Source: Pseudomonas citrullilanati (lineage in GTDB: Bacteria > Pseudomonadota > Gammaproteobacteria > Pseudomonadales > Pseudomonadaceae). From it: a stretch of DNA of 64,000 nucleotides. The DNA lies in contig NZ_JAUQOP010000021.1 of NCBI RefSeq assembly GCF_030580855.1, positions 30,933 to 94,932 of the forward strand. The letters are read 5' to 3'. The notes beneath the pieces are model-generated. The model searched no databases and was not told where the DNA came from. It was given only the letters and a program-made list of their open reading frames with translations. Made by a program: the position numbers and the translations under genes. Positions 36,981 to 47,073 of this stretch are shown one piece after another (position 1 is the stretch's first letter; every line of letters begins with the position of its first letter).

Positions 36981-38447
36981 ATGGCCATCAGCAGCACACG
37001 TGCAAGCAGCAAGCCGTTGATCGAGAAGCGCTCGATCGACTACATCCCGGAAGCGGAGCGGCACGGCCGATTGTTCAGTCAGTTCACCCTATGGATGGGG
37101 GCCAACCTGCAGATCACCGCCATTGTCACCGGCGCCTTGGCGGTGGTGCTGGGCGGTGATGTGTTCTGGTCGTTGATCGGCTTGCTGATCGGCCAACTGC
37201 TCGGCGGTGGCGTCATGGCGTTGCATGCCGCCCAGGGGCCCAAGCTCGGCCTGCCGCAGATGATTTCCAGCCGGGTGCAGTTCGGTGTGTATGGCGCGGC
37301 CATCCCGATCGTGCTGGTGTGCCTGATGTACCTGGGTTTCACCGCAACCGGGACGGTGCTTTCCGGCCAGGCGCTGGGCCAATTGTTTGGCGTCAGCGAC
37401 AGTGCCGGGATCCTCATGTTCGCCAGCGTCATCGTGCTGGTCACGGTGCTGGGCTATCGGGTGATCCACTTCATTGGCAGGGTTGCCAGCGTGATCGGGG
37501 TGATCGCCTTCGTTTATCTGTTCGCCCGGCTGATCAGCCAGACGGACGTTGGCGCACTCCTGCAAATCCGCCATTTCAGCTGGAGCAGCTTTCTTTTGGC
37601 GGTGTCGCTCGCGGCCTCCTGGCAGATCGCCTTCGGCCCCTACGTGGCGGACTATTCGCGCTACCTGCCGAGCGAGACATCCTCGGTGAAAACCTTTTTC
37701 GCCGCCGGCGCCGGTTCGGTGATCGGTGCCCAGGTGGCGATGATCCTCGGCGTGTTTGCCGCCGCTTCGGCCAACGGGCAGTTCGCCGGTCACGAAGTGG
37801 CCTACATCGTCGGCCTGGGCGGGGCGGGTGCCACCGCCGCGCTGCTGTACTTCAGCATCGCGTTTGGCAAGGTGACCATTTCCACGCTGAACTCCTATGG
37901 CAGCTTCATGTGCATAGCGACCATCATCAGCGGCTTCCGTGGCCACCTGAACGTCACGCGCTTGCAGCGCCTGGTCTTCGTGCTGGTCATCGTCGGTGCC
38001 GCGACCCTGATCGCGCTGCTCGGCCAGCACTCGTTCCTGGGGGCGTTCAAGTCTTTCATCCTGTTCTTGCTGGCGTTCTTCACGCCCTGGAGCGCGATCA
38101 ACCTGGTGGACTACTACTGCATCACCCGCGAGCGCTATGACGTGCCGGCCCTGGCCGACCCGAACGGCCGCTACGGTCGCTGGAACGCGCTGGGTATCGG
38201 CATCTATGCCTTGGGCGTACTGGTCCAGTTGCCGTTCATTTCTACCAAGTTCTACACCGGTCCGCTGGTGGCGGCGATGGGGGACGTGGACATCTCCTGG
38301 ATCATCGGCCTGGTGGTTCCGGCGGCGCTGTACTTCGTCCTTGCCAAACGCTGGCATGGCGCTGTACCCGACCAATTGATCCTGCCGGTCGAGCAGGACA
38401 CGGTTGACGCACAACCGAGCAGGGCGGGCCGCGTTCACGCGGTCTGA
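36981..38447 (+). CDS. NCS1-family permease, candidate urocanate transporter
   Basis: A 488-residue membrane protein of the nucleobase:cation symporter-1 family (CodB-like) with about 12 helices. Family features are the N-terminal SIDYIPEAERHG, LWMGANLQI near helix 1 and VADYSRYLP in the middle. Genome annotators often call it cytosine permease. Its place between hutU and hutXWV makes a hut substrate far more likely; a hut-linked NCS1 permease has been described as a urocanate transporter in P. fluorescens, as I recall. No APC-type hutT is present in the cluster. Confidence 0.85.
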   Translation: MAISSTRASSKPLIEKRSIDYIPEAERHGRLFSQFTLWMGANLQITAIVTGALAVVLGGDVFWSLIGLLIGQLLGGGVMALHAAQGPKLGLPQMISSRVQFGVYGAAIPIVLVCLMYLGFTATGTVLSGQALGQLFGVSDSAGILMFASVIVLVTVLGYRVIHFIGRVASVIGVIAFVYLFARLISQTDVGALLQIRHFSWSSFLLAVSLAASWQIAFGPYVADYSRYLPSETSSVKTFFAAGAGSVIGAQVAMILGVFAAASANGQFAGHEVAYIVGLGGAGATAALLYFSIAFGKVTISTLNSYGSFMCIATIISGFRGHLNVTRLQRLVFVLVIVGAATLIALLGQHSFLGAFKSFILFLLAFFTPWSAINLVDYYCITRERYDVPALADPNGRYGRWNALGIGIYALGVLVQLPFISTKFYTGPLVAAMGDVDISWIIGLVVPAALYFVLAKRWHGAVPDQLILPVEQDTVDAQPSRAGRVHAV

Positions 38448-38516
38448 TGGACGTTGACAGGGCTGGATGCCTCTTGACTGCCGCAAGCCAACTCAAATGA
38501 TTAGGAGCGTCACACA

Positions 38517-39485
38517 ATGAAATCGAACAAGACCCTGCTGACCACCTTGCTTTCCATGGGCCTGCTGGCCAGTGCCGGCGCCACGCAAGCGGCGGGTTGG
38601 TGCGAGTCGGGCAAACCGGTGAAATTCGCCGGCCTGAACTGGGAAAGCGGCATGCTGCTGACTGACGTCCTGCAAGTGGTGTTGGAAAAAGGCTACGGCT
38701 GCAAGACCGACAGCCTGCCAGGCAACTCCATCACCATGGAAAACGCCTTGAGCAGCAACGACATCCAGGTGTTTGCCGAAGAGTGGGTCGGCCGCAGCGA
38801 AGTCTGGAACAAGGCCGAGAAGGCCGGCAAGGTGGTGGGCGTCGGCGCACCGGTGGTGGGCGCCATCGAAGGCTGGTACGTGCCGCGCTACGTGGTGGAA
38901 GGCGATGCCAAGCGCAAGCTCGAAGCCAAGGCGCCAGGCTTGAAGAACATCGCTGACCTGGGCCAGTACGCCGCCGTTTTCAAGGATCCGGAGGAACCGT
39001 CCAAGGGCCGTTTCTACAATTGCCCGGCCGGTTGGACCTGCGAGCTGGACAACAGCGAAATGCTGAAGAGCTATGGCCTGGAAAATACCTACACCAACTT
39101 CCGTCCAGGCACCGGCCCGGCGCTGGATGCCGCCGTGCTGTCGAGCTACAAGCGTGGCGAGCCGATCCTGTTCTACTACTGGTCGCCCACGCCGCTGATG
39201 GGCCAGGTGGACTTGGTGAAACTGGAAGAAAAGCCGGGCGTGGACAAGAGCGTGAGCATCAAGGTCGGCCTGTCCAAGACCTTCCACGACGAGGCACCGG
39301 AGCTGGTGGCGGTGCTGGAGAAGGTCAACCTGCCCATCGATATCCTGAACCAGAACCTGGGGCGCATGGCCAAAGAGCGGATCGAGTCGCCAAAACTGGC
39401 GAAGATCTTCCTGAAGGAACATCCTGAAGTCTGGCACGCCTGGGTAAGCGCAGACGCTGCCAAGAAAATCGACGCGGCTCTGTAG
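38517..39485 (+). CDS. hutX: Histidine ABC transporter, substrate-binding protein HutX
   Basis: A 322-residue periplasmic binding protein with a signal peptide (1-24, ending GATQAA). It belongs to the glycine betaine/proline-type (OpuAC/ProX) family. Aromatic residues such as those in ENGWY-like and WSPTPLMGQ segments suit cation binding. With hutW and hutV it forms the histidine importer known from pseudomonad hut clusters. A TTAGGAG ribosome site precedes the ATG. Confidence 0.92.
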   Translation: MKSNKTLLTTLLSMGLLASAGATQAAGWCESGKPVKFAGLNWESGMLLTDVLQVVLEKGYGCKTDSLPGNSITMENALSSNDIQVFAEEWVGRSEVWNKAEKAGKVVGVGAPVVGAIEGWYVPRYVVEGDAKRKLEAKAPGLKNIADLGQYAAVFKDPEEPSKGRFYNCPAGWTCELDNSEMLKSYGLENTYTNFRPGTGPALDAAVLSSYKRGEPILFYYWSPTPLMGQVDLVKLEEKPGVDKSVSIKVGLSKTFHDEAPELVAVLEKVNLPIDILNQNLGRMAKERIESPKLAKIFLKEHPEVWHAWVSADAAKKIDAAL

Positions 39486-39556
39486 GTCGAATACTTCCCG
39501 GCCAACCGAGGTGTTGGTCGGGACGTTCACCGCATCCCTCTGATCGAGAGTCTCTT

Positions 39557-40408
39557 ATGTTTCCCGAAAGCTTTACCTTCTCCATCGCTGATTGGGTCAA
39601 CGGTTGGGTCGATTCGCTGGTGACCAACTATGGCGATGTGTTCCGGCACATCTCCGACACGTTGCTGTGGGCCATCGTCAACCTCGAAGGCCTGCTGCGC
39701 CTGGCACCCTGGTGGCTGATGCTGGCCATCGTCGGTGGCATTGCCTGGCACGCCACGCGCAAGGTCGTGGCCACGGCGGTGATCGTCGGCCTGCTGTTCC
39801 TGGTGGGCGCGGTGGGCCTGTGGGACAAGCTCATGCAGACCCTCGCGCTGATGCTGGTGGCGACGCTGATCTCGGTGCTGATCGGCATTCCGCTGGGGAT
39901 CCTCTCGGCGCGCAGCAATCGCCTGCGTTCGGTGCTGATGCCGTTGCTGGACATCATGCAGACCATGCCCAGCTTCGTGTACCTGATCCCGGTGTTGATG
40001 CTGTTCGGCCTGGGCAAGGTCCCGGCGATCTTCGCCACCGTGATCTACGCGGCGCCGCCGTTGATTCGCCTGACCGACCTGGGGATTCGCCAGGTGGACG
40101 GCGAGGTGATGGAAGCCATCAATGCCTTCGGCGCCAACCGCTGGCAACAACTGTTCGGTGTGCAGCTGCCCCTGGCCCTGCCGAGCATCATGGCCGGGAT
40201 CAACCAGACCACCATGATGGCCCTGTCGATGGTGGTCATCGCCTCGATGATCGGCGCCCGCGGCCTGGGCGAAGACGTGCTGGTGGGCATTCAGACCCTC
40301 AACGTCGGGCGCGGCCTGGAAGCCGGCCTGGCCATCGTGATTCTCGCCGTGGTCATCGACCGCATTACCCAGGCCTATGGTCGTCCTCGGCACGAGGTGA
40401 GCAAATGA
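39557..40408 (+). CDS. hutW: Histidine ABC transporter, permease HutW
   Basis: A 283-residue inner-membrane permease of the ProW/OpuAB type. Several hydrophobic segments are seen, and the ABC-permease loop is [20 protein letters not shown]. It pairs with HutX and HutV. The stop overlaps the hutV start (ATGA). Confidence 0.93.
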   Translation: MFPESFTFSIADWVNGWVDSLVTNYGDVFRHISDTLLWAIVNLEGLLRLAPWWLMLAIVGGIAWHATRKVVATAVIVGLLFLVGAVGLWDKLMQTLALMLVATLISVLIGIPLGILSARSNRLRSVLMPLLDIMQTMPSFVYLIPVLMLFGLGKVPAIFATVIYAAPPLIRLTDLGIRQVDGEVMEAINAFGANRWQQLFGVQLPLALPSIMAGINQTTMMALSMVVIASMIGARGLGEDVLVGIQTLNVGRGLEAGLAIVILAVVIDRITQAYGRPRHEVSK

Positions 40409-41235
40409 GCAACGCAGCCATCAGCAAAATCGAAGTCAGGAACGTCTTCAAGACCTTCGGCAATCGGTCCCGGGACGCCCTGGACCTGATCCGCCAGAAC
40501 AAGACCAAGGACCAGGTGCTGGCCGAAACCGGTTGCGTGGTCGGGGTGAACGACCTGTCGCTGAGCATCGGCACCGGCGAGATCTTCGTGATCATGGGCC
40601 TGTCCGGTTCCGGCAAGTCCACGTTGGTGCGCCACTTCAACCGGCTGATCGATCCCACCAGTGGCGCGATCCTGGTGGACGGCGAGGACATCCTGCAACT
40701 GGACATGGACGCCTTGCGCGAATTTCGCCGGCACAAGATCAGCATGGTGTTCCAGAGCTTCGGCCTGCTGCCCCATAAAAGCGTGCTGGACAACGTCGCC
40801 TATGGCCTGAAGGTGCGGGGCGAAAGCAAACAGGTCTGCACCGAGCGGGCACTGCACTGGATCAATACCGTGGGCCTGAAGGGCTACGAGAACAAATACC
40901 CGCACCAGCTCTCCGGTGGCATGCGCCAGCGCGTGGGCCTGGCCCGGGCATTGGCGGCGGACACCGACATCATCCTGATGGACGAAGCCTTCAGCGCCCT
41001 CGACCCACTGATCCGCGCGGAGATGCAAGACCAGTTGCTGGAACTGCAAAAGACCTTGCACAAGACCATCGTGTTCATCACCCACGACCTCGACGAGGCC
41101 GTGCGCATCGGCAACCGCATCGCGATCCTCAAGGACGGCAGGCTGATCCAGGTCGGCACGCCCCGGGAGATCCTGCATTCGCCGGCCGATGAATATGTCG
41201 ATCGGTTCGTGCAGCGGCGGGCGGCGGTGGTGTGA
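40405..41235 (+). CDS. hutV: Histidine ABC transporter, ATP-binding protein HutV
   Basis: A 276-residue ATPase with Walker [10 protein letters not shown] (about 66-74), the signature [15 protein letters not shown], Walker [15 protein letters not shown] and the H-loop ITHDLDE. Its N-terminal VFKTFG ... RDALDLI extension is of ProV type, but it ends without the two CBS domains that ProV carries (about 400 residues). The start overlaps the hutW stop by four bases. Confidence 0.94.
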   Translation: MSNAAISKIEVRNVFKTFGNRSRDALDLIRQNKTKDQVLAETGCVVGVNDLSLSIGTGEIFVIMGLSGSGKSTLVRHFNRLIDPTSGAILVDGEDILQLDMDALREFRRHKISMVFQSFGLLPHKSVLDNVAYGLKVRGESKQVCTERALHWINTVGLKGYENKYPHQLSGGMRQRVGLARALAADTDIILMDEAFSALDPLIRAEMQDQLLELQKTLHKTIVFITHDLDEAVRIGNRIAILKDGRLIQVGTPREILHSPADEYVDRFVQRRAAVV

Positions 41236-41247
41236 GGCCTGGTGCAG

Positions 41248-41381
41248 TTGTGGCGAGGGGATTTATCCCCGTCGGGCTGCGTAGCAGCCCCAAACCAGGC
41301 AGTGAAATCAGCCTGACACAACTGGGCCGGAAATATTGGGGCCGCTTCGCGACCCAGCGGGGATAAATCCCCTCGCCACAA
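41248..41381. repeat. Second-family REP pair (GTGGCGAGGGGATTTATCCCC)
   Basis: Copies at 41248-41280 and 41355-41381 of a different repeat family with the core GGCGAGGGGATTTATCCCC. The arms are inverted around 74 bases. Another pair lies at 46840-46955, so both copies of this family in the window flank hut genes. Confidence 0.85.
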
Positions 41382-41417
41382 ATGTTATTGGCAATTTATA
41401 TGTGCATGAGGCTCTAG

Positions 41418-42941
41418 ATGTCCCAGGCTGAAAAAATCATCATCGCCGACGCCCCCCTGCGCTGGCAGGACGTGGTCGCCGTCGCCCGTTTCGGTGCCCG
41501 GCTCGAGCTGTCGGCCCAGGCCTGGGCGCGGATCGACAATGCCCAGGCCATCGTCCAGCGCATCGTCGCAAGCGGCGAGCGCGCCTATGGCGTCAACACC
41601 GGCCTGGGGGCCCTGTGCAATGTCTCGCTAAAGGACGAGCAACTCAGCCAGCTGTCGCGCAACACCCTGCTCAGCCATGCCTGCGGCGTGGGCGCGCCGC
41701 TGGCCGATGAACAGGTCCGGGCGATTCTCTGCGCCGCCGTCCTCAACTACAGCCAGGGCAAGTCCGGCATTCATCGCCGGGTGGTCGAGGCGCTGCTAGC
41801 GTTGCTCAATCGCGGCATCACCCCGCAGGTGCCCTCCCAGGGTTCGGTGGGTTACCTGACCCACATGGCCCACATCAGCATTGCGCTGCTGGGCGTCGGC
41901 CAGGTCAGCCATCGCGGGCACATCGTGTCGGCGCAACAGGCTCTTGCCGCCGAAGGCCTGCAACCAGTGCAGCTGGGGGCCAAGGACGGTTTGTGCCTGG
42001 TCAACGGCACGCCGTGCATGACCGGCCTCAGTTGCCTGGCCCTGGCCGACGCGACGCGCCTGCTGCAATGGGCCGACGTGGTCGGCGCCATGAGCTTCGA
42101 AGCCCAGCGCGGACAGATTGCCGCGTTCGACGCCGAGATCATCGCCCTCAAGCCACATCCCGGCATGCAGCAGGTTGGCGCTAACTTGCGTGCGCTGCTC
42201 GATGGCAGTGAAGTCATCGCCACCAGCCTGGGCATTCGCACCCAGGATGCCTTGAGCATCCGTTCGATTCCCCAGGTGCACGGTGCCGCTCGCGATCAGT
42301 TGGCCCACGCGCGGCAACAGATCGAGACCGAACTCAACGCCGCCACCGATAACCCGCTGCTGCTGGGCACGCCGGAGCACTTCCGGGTGATGTCCCAGGC
42401 CAATCCCCACGGCCAGTCGGTGGCGTTGGCGGCCGACCTGCTGGCGGTCGCCATGGCGGAGATCGGCTCCATCGCCGAGCGCCGCCTCGACCGATTGATC
42501 AATCCGCATGTCAGCGGCCTGCCGGCTTTCCTGGTGGCCAACCCCGGGGTGAACTCGGGGATGATGATCGTGCAGTACGTCGCCGCCTCGCTGTGTGCGG
42601 AAAATCGCCAGTTGGCGCAACCGGCGGTGCTGGACAACTACGTGACCTCGGGCTTGCAGGAGGATCACCTGAGCATGGGCACCAACGCTGCCCTGAAACT
42701 GCACAGGGCGCTGGAAAACTGCACGCAGATCCTCGCCATCGAGTACCTGTTGGCCGCCCAGGCTTTTGAATTTCTCCAGGCGCAGCGTTTCGGGGCGGGT
42801 ACCCATCTCGCCTGGAAACTGCTGCGCGAGCGGGTTCCACCCTACGACCAGGACCGCTGGCTGGCGCCGGACATCGCCAGCGCCGCCGCGCTGCTGAAGG
42901 ATCCCCGCGTGCTGCACGATGCGTTACCGAATCTGAATTGA
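41418..42941 (+). CDS. hutH1: Histidine ammonia-lyase paralogue HutH1, lacking the MIO triad
   Basis: A 507-residue aromatic amino acid lyase homologue. Many family positions are kept: Tyr58 (RAYGVNTG), SHACGVG, Asn196 (LVNGT), Gln276 and Arg282 (QDALSIR), and LQEDHLSM. The segment that should read [11 protein letters not shown] reads GSVGYLTHMAH (142-152), so exactly the Ala-Ser-Gly triplet that forms the MIO cofactor is missing. The Tyr of QDPYS is Leu279. Frame and length are otherwise intact, so it is not a random pseudogene. It may be inactive, regulatory, or catalyse something else. It precedes hutH2. Confidence 0.88.
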   Translation: MSQAEKIIIADAPLRWQDVVAVARFGARLELSAQAWARIDNAQAIVQRIVASGERAYGVNTGLGALCNVSLKDEQLSQLSRNTLLSHACGVGAPLADEQVRAILCAAVLNYSQGKSGIHRRVVEALLALLNRGITPQVPSQGSVGYLTHMAHISIALLGVGQVSHRGHIVSAQQALAAEGLQPVQLGAKDGLCLVNGTPCMTGLSCLALADATRLLQWADVVGAMSFEAQRGQIAAFDAEIIALKPHPGMQQVGANLRALLDGSEVIATSLGIRTQDALSIRSIPQVHGAARDQLAHARQQIETELNAATDNPLLLGTPEHFRVMSQANPHGQSVALAADLLAVAMAEIGSIAERRLDRLINPHVSGLPAFLVANPGVNSGMMIVQYVAASLCAENRQLAQPAVLDNYVTSGLQEDHLSMGTNAALKLHRALENCTQILAIEYLLAAQAFEFLQAQRFGAGTHLAWKLLRERVPPYDQDRWLAPDIASAAALLKDPRVLHDALPNLN

Positions 42942-43068
42942 TCAAAACCGCCAGCGTGCCAAGGCACCTCATGCCCACAAGGCGTCGCCCAAAAGGCGAA
43001 GGTGACGGATAACGGAACATTCCGGAGCGACTGGCGGATACATAAAAAACTCTCAAAAGGAGCAGCAA

Positions 43069-44601
43069 ATGACAGCGTTGAACTTGATCCCCGGCCAACT
43101 GAGCCTGGCTCAATTGCGTGACATCTACCAGCACCCCGTGACGCTGAGCCTCGACGCCAGTGCCTCGGCGCAAATCGAAGCCAGCGTGGCGTGCGTGGAA
43201 CAGATCCTCGCCGAAAACCGTACCGCCTACGGCATCAACACCGGTTTCGGCCTGCTGGCCTCGACCCGCATCGCCAGCCAGGACCTGGAAAACCTGCAGC
43301 GCTCGCTGGTGCTGTCCCATGCCGCCGGCGTGGGCGAGCCGATCAGCGATGCGCTGGTGCGGTTGATCATGGTGCTCAAGGTCAACAGTCTGAGCCGGGG
43401 TTTTTCCGGCATTCGCCGGCAGGTGATCGATGCGCTGATCGCGCTGGTCAATGCCGAGGTCTATCCGCACATTCCGCTCAAGGGCTCGGTCGGCGCTTCC
43501 GGCGACCTCGCGCCACTGGCCCACATGTCCCTGGTGCTGCTGGGTGAAGGCAAGGCGCGCTACAAGGGCGAATGGCTGCCGGCCGTCGAGGCGTTGAAGG
43601 TCGCAGGGCTCGCACCGCTGACCCTGGCCGCGAAAGAAGGCCTGGCGCTGCTCAATGGCACTCAAGTGTCCACCGCGTTCGCCCTGCGTGGCCTGTTCGA
43701 AGGCGAAGACCTGTTCGCCGGCGCCCTGGCCCTCGGCAGCCTGACCGTGGAAGCGGTGCTCGGCTCGCGCTCGCCGTTCGATGCGCGGATCCATGCCGCC
43801 CGTGGCCAGAAAGGCCAGATCGATGCCGCTGCCGCGTACCGCGACCTGTTGGGCGAGCGCAGCGAAGTTTCCGCGTCGCACCAGAACTGCGACAAGGTCC
43901 AGGACCCGTACTCCCTGCGGTGCCAGCCACAAGTGATGGGCGCCTGCCTGACCCAGTTCCGCCAGGCCGCCGAGGTGCTGGTGATCGAAGCCAACGCCGT
44001 GTCGGACAACCCGCTGGTGTTCGCCGCCGAGGGTGACGTGATTTCCGGCGGCAACTTCCACGCCGAGCCCGTGGCCATGGCCGCCGATAACCTGGCCCTG
44101 GCGATCGCGGAAATCGGTTCGCTGAGCGAACGGCGCATTTCGCTGATGATGGACAAGCACATGTCGCAGTTGCCGCCGTTCCTGGTGGGCAACGGTGGGG
44201 TCAACTCCGGCTTCATGATCGCCCAGGTCACCGCTGCCGCCCTGGCGAGCGAGAACAAGGCCCTGGCCCATCCCCATTCGGTGGACAGCCTGCCGACTTC
44301 CGCCAACCAGGAGGACCATGTGTCCATGGCCCCCGCCGCGGGCAAGCGCCTGTGGGAAATGGCCGAGAACACTCGCGGGATCCTGGCGGTGGAATGGCTG
44401 GCGGCGTGCCAGGGGCTGGACCTGCGCGGTGGCCTGAAGACCTCGCCGAAGCTGGAACAAGCCAGGGCGTTGCTCCGTGCGGAGGTGCCTTTTTATGAGA
44501 AGGACCGGTTCTTCGCGCCGGACATCAACGCGGCGAGCGAGCTGCTGGCGAGCCGGTGCCTGAACGAACTGGTCACGGCGCAGTTGTTGCCGAGCCTGTA
44601 A
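43069..44601 (+). CDS. hutH2: Histidine ammonia-lyase (catalytic) HutH2
   Basis: A 510-residue enzyme deaminating histidine to urocanate. The MIO triad is intact at Ala143-Ser144-Gly145 in [14 protein letters not shown], with Tyr54 (TAYGINTG), His84 region (LSHAAGVG), Asn196, Gln278, Tyr281, Arg284 and NQEDHVSM. The numbering agrees with the P. putida enzyme to within one residue. An AAAGGAGCAGCAA ribosome site precedes the ATG. It is the likely functional histidase of the cluster. Confidence 0.97.
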   Translation: MTALNLIPGQLSLAQLRDIYQHPVTLSLDASASAQIEASVACVEQILAENRTAYGINTGFGLLASTRIASQDLENLQRSLVLSHAAGVGEPISDALVRLIMVLKVNSLSRGFSGIRRQVIDALIALVNAEVYPHIPLKGSVGASGDLAPLAHMSLVLLGEGKARYKGEWLPAVEALKVAGLAPLTLAAKEGLALLNGTQVSTAFALRGLFEGEDLFAGALALGSLTVEAVLGSRSPFDARIHAARGQKGQIDAAAAYRDLLGERSEVSASHQNCDKVQDPYSLRCQPQVMGACLTQFRQAAEVLVIEANAVSDNPLVFAAEGDVISGGNFHAEPVAMAADNLALAIAEIGSLSERRISLMMDKHMSQLPPFLVGNGGVNSGFMIAQVTAAALASENKALAHPHSVDSLPTSANQEDHVSMAPAAGKRLWEMAENTRGILAVEWLAACQGLDLRGGLKTSPKLEQARALLRAEVPFYEKDRFFAPDINAASELLASRCLNELVTAQLLPSL

Positions 44602-44607
44602 GGGCGT

Positions 44608-44775
44608 CATCGCGAGCAGGTACATGAGCTTGATCAGCATCGATACCTGTGGGAGCGGGCTTGCTCGCGAAAGCAAAGGGTCAGCTTGCATCAATGTTGA
44701 ATGTGCTGCCGTCTTCGCGAGCAAGCCCGCTCCCACGGGTCTGTGCGGTACTTGTGGGAGCGAGCCTGCTCGCGA
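44608..44775. repeat. Cluster of REP elements upstream of hutI
   Basis: A remnant ATCGCGAGCAGG (44608-44620), an inverted pair (44649-44670 and 44715-44736, GCGGGC variant) and a single third copy (44754-44775). Three to four copies lie in 168 bases, the densest group in the window. Confidence 0.85.
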
Positions 44776-44806
44776 ATCGATTTTGAACAAGACGAGGAGA
44801 CTCGGG

Positions 44807-46009
44807 ATGAAAACCCTCTGGCAAAACTGCCACGCCGCCACCATGGCCCAGGGCGTCTACTCGATCATTGAAGACGCCGCCATCGTCACCCAGGGCGAGC
44901 ACATCCACTGGATCGGCCCGCGTGCCGAATTGCCGGCGGGTGACTATCCGGCGGTCAACGACCTCAAGGGCGCCTGGGTCACCCCCGGCCTGATCGACTG
45001 CCACACCCACACCGTGTTCGGCGGTAACCGCAGCGGCGAATTCGAACAACGCCTGCAAGGTGTCAGCTACGCCGAGATCGCCGCGGCCGGCGGCGGCATC
45101 GCCAGCACCGTTCGGGCGACCCGCGCCGCCAGCGAAGAAGAACTGTTCGCCAGCGCCGCCCAGCGCCTGAAGAGCCTGATGCGCGACGGCGTGACCACGG
45201 TTGAAATCAAGTCCGGCTACGGCCTCGACCTGGCCAGCGAGCGCAAGATCCTGCGGGTCATCCGGCGCCTGGGCGCCGAGTTACCGGTGAGCGTGCGCAG
45301 CACCTGCTTGGCGGCCCACGCCTTACCACCTGAATACACCGACCGTGCCGATGACTACATCGAGCATATCTGCGCCGAGATGCTGCCGACCCTGGCGGCG
45401 GAAGGGCTGGTGGACGCCGTGGATGCCTTTTGCGAGTACCTGGCGTTTTCCCCCGCGCAGGTCGAGCGGGTGTTTATCACCGCGCAACAGCTGGGCCTGC
45501 CGGTGAAGCTGCATGCCGAGCAGTTGTCGTCGTTGCACGGTTCGAGCCTGGCGGCCCGTTACCAGGCGCTGTCGGCGGATCACCTGGAATTCATGACCGA
45601 GGACGACGCCATCGCCATGGCCCAGTCCGGCACGGTGGCGGTGTTGCTGCCGGGGGCGTTCTACTTCCTGCGCGAAACCCAGCTGCCGCCGATGGAGGCC
45701 CTGCGCAAGCACGGCGTGAAGATCGCCGTGGCGAGCGACCTCAACCCCGGTACCTCGCCAGCGCTGTCGGTGCGCCTGATGTTGAACATGGCTTGCACCT
45801 GTTTCCGGATGACGCCGGAAGAAGCCTTGGCCGGCGTGACGATCCACGCCGCCCAGGCCCTGGGCATGGCTCGCACCCACGGTTCGCTGGAGGTCGGCAA
45901 GGTGGCGGATTTCGTCGCCTGGCACATTGATCGCCCGGCCGACCTTGCGTACTGGCTCGGTGGTGAACTGGAAAAACGCGTCGTGCGTCACGGCGTTGAA
46001 ATCGATTGA
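44807..46009 (+). CDS. hutI: Imidazolonepropionase
   Basis: A 400-residue metal-dependent amidohydrolase that opens imidazolone propionate to formiminoglutamate. Ligand motifs [25 protein letters not shown] and [10 protein letters not shown] are intact. The ATG at 44807 has AGGAGA upstream; the open frame before it runs through REP elements and is not coding. Twelve bases separate it from hutG. Confidence 0.97.
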   Translation: MKTLWQNCHAATMAQGVYSIIEDAAIVTQGEHIHWIGPRAELPAGDYPAVNDLKGAWVTPGLIDCHTHTVFGGNRSGEFEQRLQGVSYAEIAAAGGGIASTVRATRAASEEELFASAAQRLKSLMRDGVTTVEIKSGYGLDLASERKILRVIRRLGAELPVSVRSTCLAAHALPPEYTDRADDYIEHICAEMLPTLAAEGLVDAVDAFCEYLAFSPAQVERVFITAQQLGLPVKLHAEQLSSLHGSSLAARYQALSADHLEFMTEDDAIAMAQSGTVAVLLPGAFYFLRETQLPPMEALRKHGVKIAVASDLNPGTSPALSVRLMLNMACTCFRMTPEEALAGVTIHAAQALGMARTHGSLEVGKVADFVAWHIDRPADLAYWLGGELEKRVVRHGVEID

Positions 46010-46020
46010 GGAGAACGCTT

Positions 46021-46824
46021 GTGGAGAAGGTCCTGAATTTCACCCAGGGGCGCGTGCCGCTGTTGATCAGCATGCCTCACGCCGGCCTGCGCCTGACGCC
46101 GGCGGTGGAGGCCGGGTTGATCGCCGAGGCCCGGAGCCTGCCGGACACCGACTGGCACATCCCCAGGCTCTACGACTTTGCCGCCGAGCTGGGCGCCAGC
46201 ACGTTGTGCGCCGAGTATTCGCGCTTCGTCATCGACCTGAACCGTCCGTCCGACGACAAGCCGATGTACGTGGGCGCCACCACCGGTTTGTACCCGGCGA
46301 CGCTGTTCGATGGCGTGCCGTTGTTCCGCGAAGGGCAGGCGCCATCCACCGAGGAACGGGCGACCTACCTGCAACAGGTGTGGATGCCTTACCACCAGGC
46401 CTTGCAGCAAGAACTGGCACGGCTCAAGGCCGAGTTCGGCTACGCCTTGCTGTTCGACGCCCACTCGATCCGCTCGGTGATCCCGCACCTGTTCGACGGC
46501 AAGCTGCCGGACTTCAACCTCGGCACTTTCAACGGGGCCAGCTGCGACCCGGCCCTGGCGAGCCAGCTCGAAGCCATCTGCGCCCGTCACGACGCCTTCA
46601 CCCACGTGCTCAACGGCCGCTTCAAGGGCGGGCACATCACCCGGCAATACGGCAACCCGGCCGAACACATCCACGCGGTGCAACTGGAACTGTGCCAGAG
46701 CACCTACATGGAAGAGTTCGAGCCGTTCAACTATCGAGCGGACCTGGCGGCGCCGACCCGGGTGGTGATCCGGGAACTGCTCGAAGGCCTGCTGGCGTGG
46801 GGGCGCAAGACCTACAAGAAGTAA
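46021..46824 (+). CDS. hutG: N-formylglutamate deformylase
   Basis: A 267-residue hydrolase producing glutamate and formate, the last step of the five-step Pseudomonas route. Signatures are LLISMPHAG, FDAHSIRS and KGGHITRQYG. The GTG at 46021, preceded by GAGGAGAACGCTT, is preferred over the in-frame TTG at 46006, which lies inside the hutI stop region. It ends the hut operon, followed by a second-family REP pair. Confidence 0.95.
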   Translation: MEKVLNFTQGRVPLLISMPHAGLRLTPAVEAGLIAEARSLPDTDWHIPRLYDFAAELGASTLCAEYSRFVIDLNRPSDDKPMYVGATTGLYPATLFDGVPLFREGQAPSTEERATYLQQVWMPYHQALQQELARLKAEFGYALLFDAHSIRSVIPHLFDGKLPDFNLGTFNGASCDPALASQLEAICARHDAFTHVLNGRFKGGHITRQYGNPAEHIHAVQLELCQSTYMEEFEPFNYRADLAAPTRVVIRELLEGLLAWGRKTYKK

Positions 46825-46839
46825 AGGCTGGCGGGCACT

Positions 46840-46955
46840 GTGTGGCGAGGGGATTTATCCCCGTCGGGTCGCGAAGCGGCCCCGACACTGCGCACGTCCT
46901 GCCGACCGTGCGGGGCTGCTGCGCCGTCCAGCGGGGATAAATCCCCTCGCCACAA
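46840..46955. repeat. Second-family REP pair (GTGGCGAGGGGATTTATCCCC)
   Basis: Copies at 46841-46862 and 46929-46955 with GGCGAGGGGATTTATCCCC cores, just after hutG. The spacer again contains GTCGGG and GCGGC motifs like those in the pair at 41248-41381. Confidence 0.85.
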
Positions 46956-47073
46956 GGTTCTCTGTTGTTTGGGCGGGGGGCATGCTCATTGAGGGCATTC
47001 GGGTTTATGATGCCGGACGGCAGACTAAATAGAAGTCCCCACAGGGATGACTCGACCCCTTACGGAGCGCGCA

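Noticed and set aside
36981..38447. Annotation of the hut-linked permease as cytosine permease CodB
   Set aside because: No cytosine deaminase or pyrimidine gene is nearby, and the operon context points to a hut substrate.
41418..42941. HutH1 considered as a pseudogene
   Set aside because: There is no stop or frameshift, length is normal and most active-site residues are kept; only the MIO triplet is missing, so a changed function is more likely than decay.
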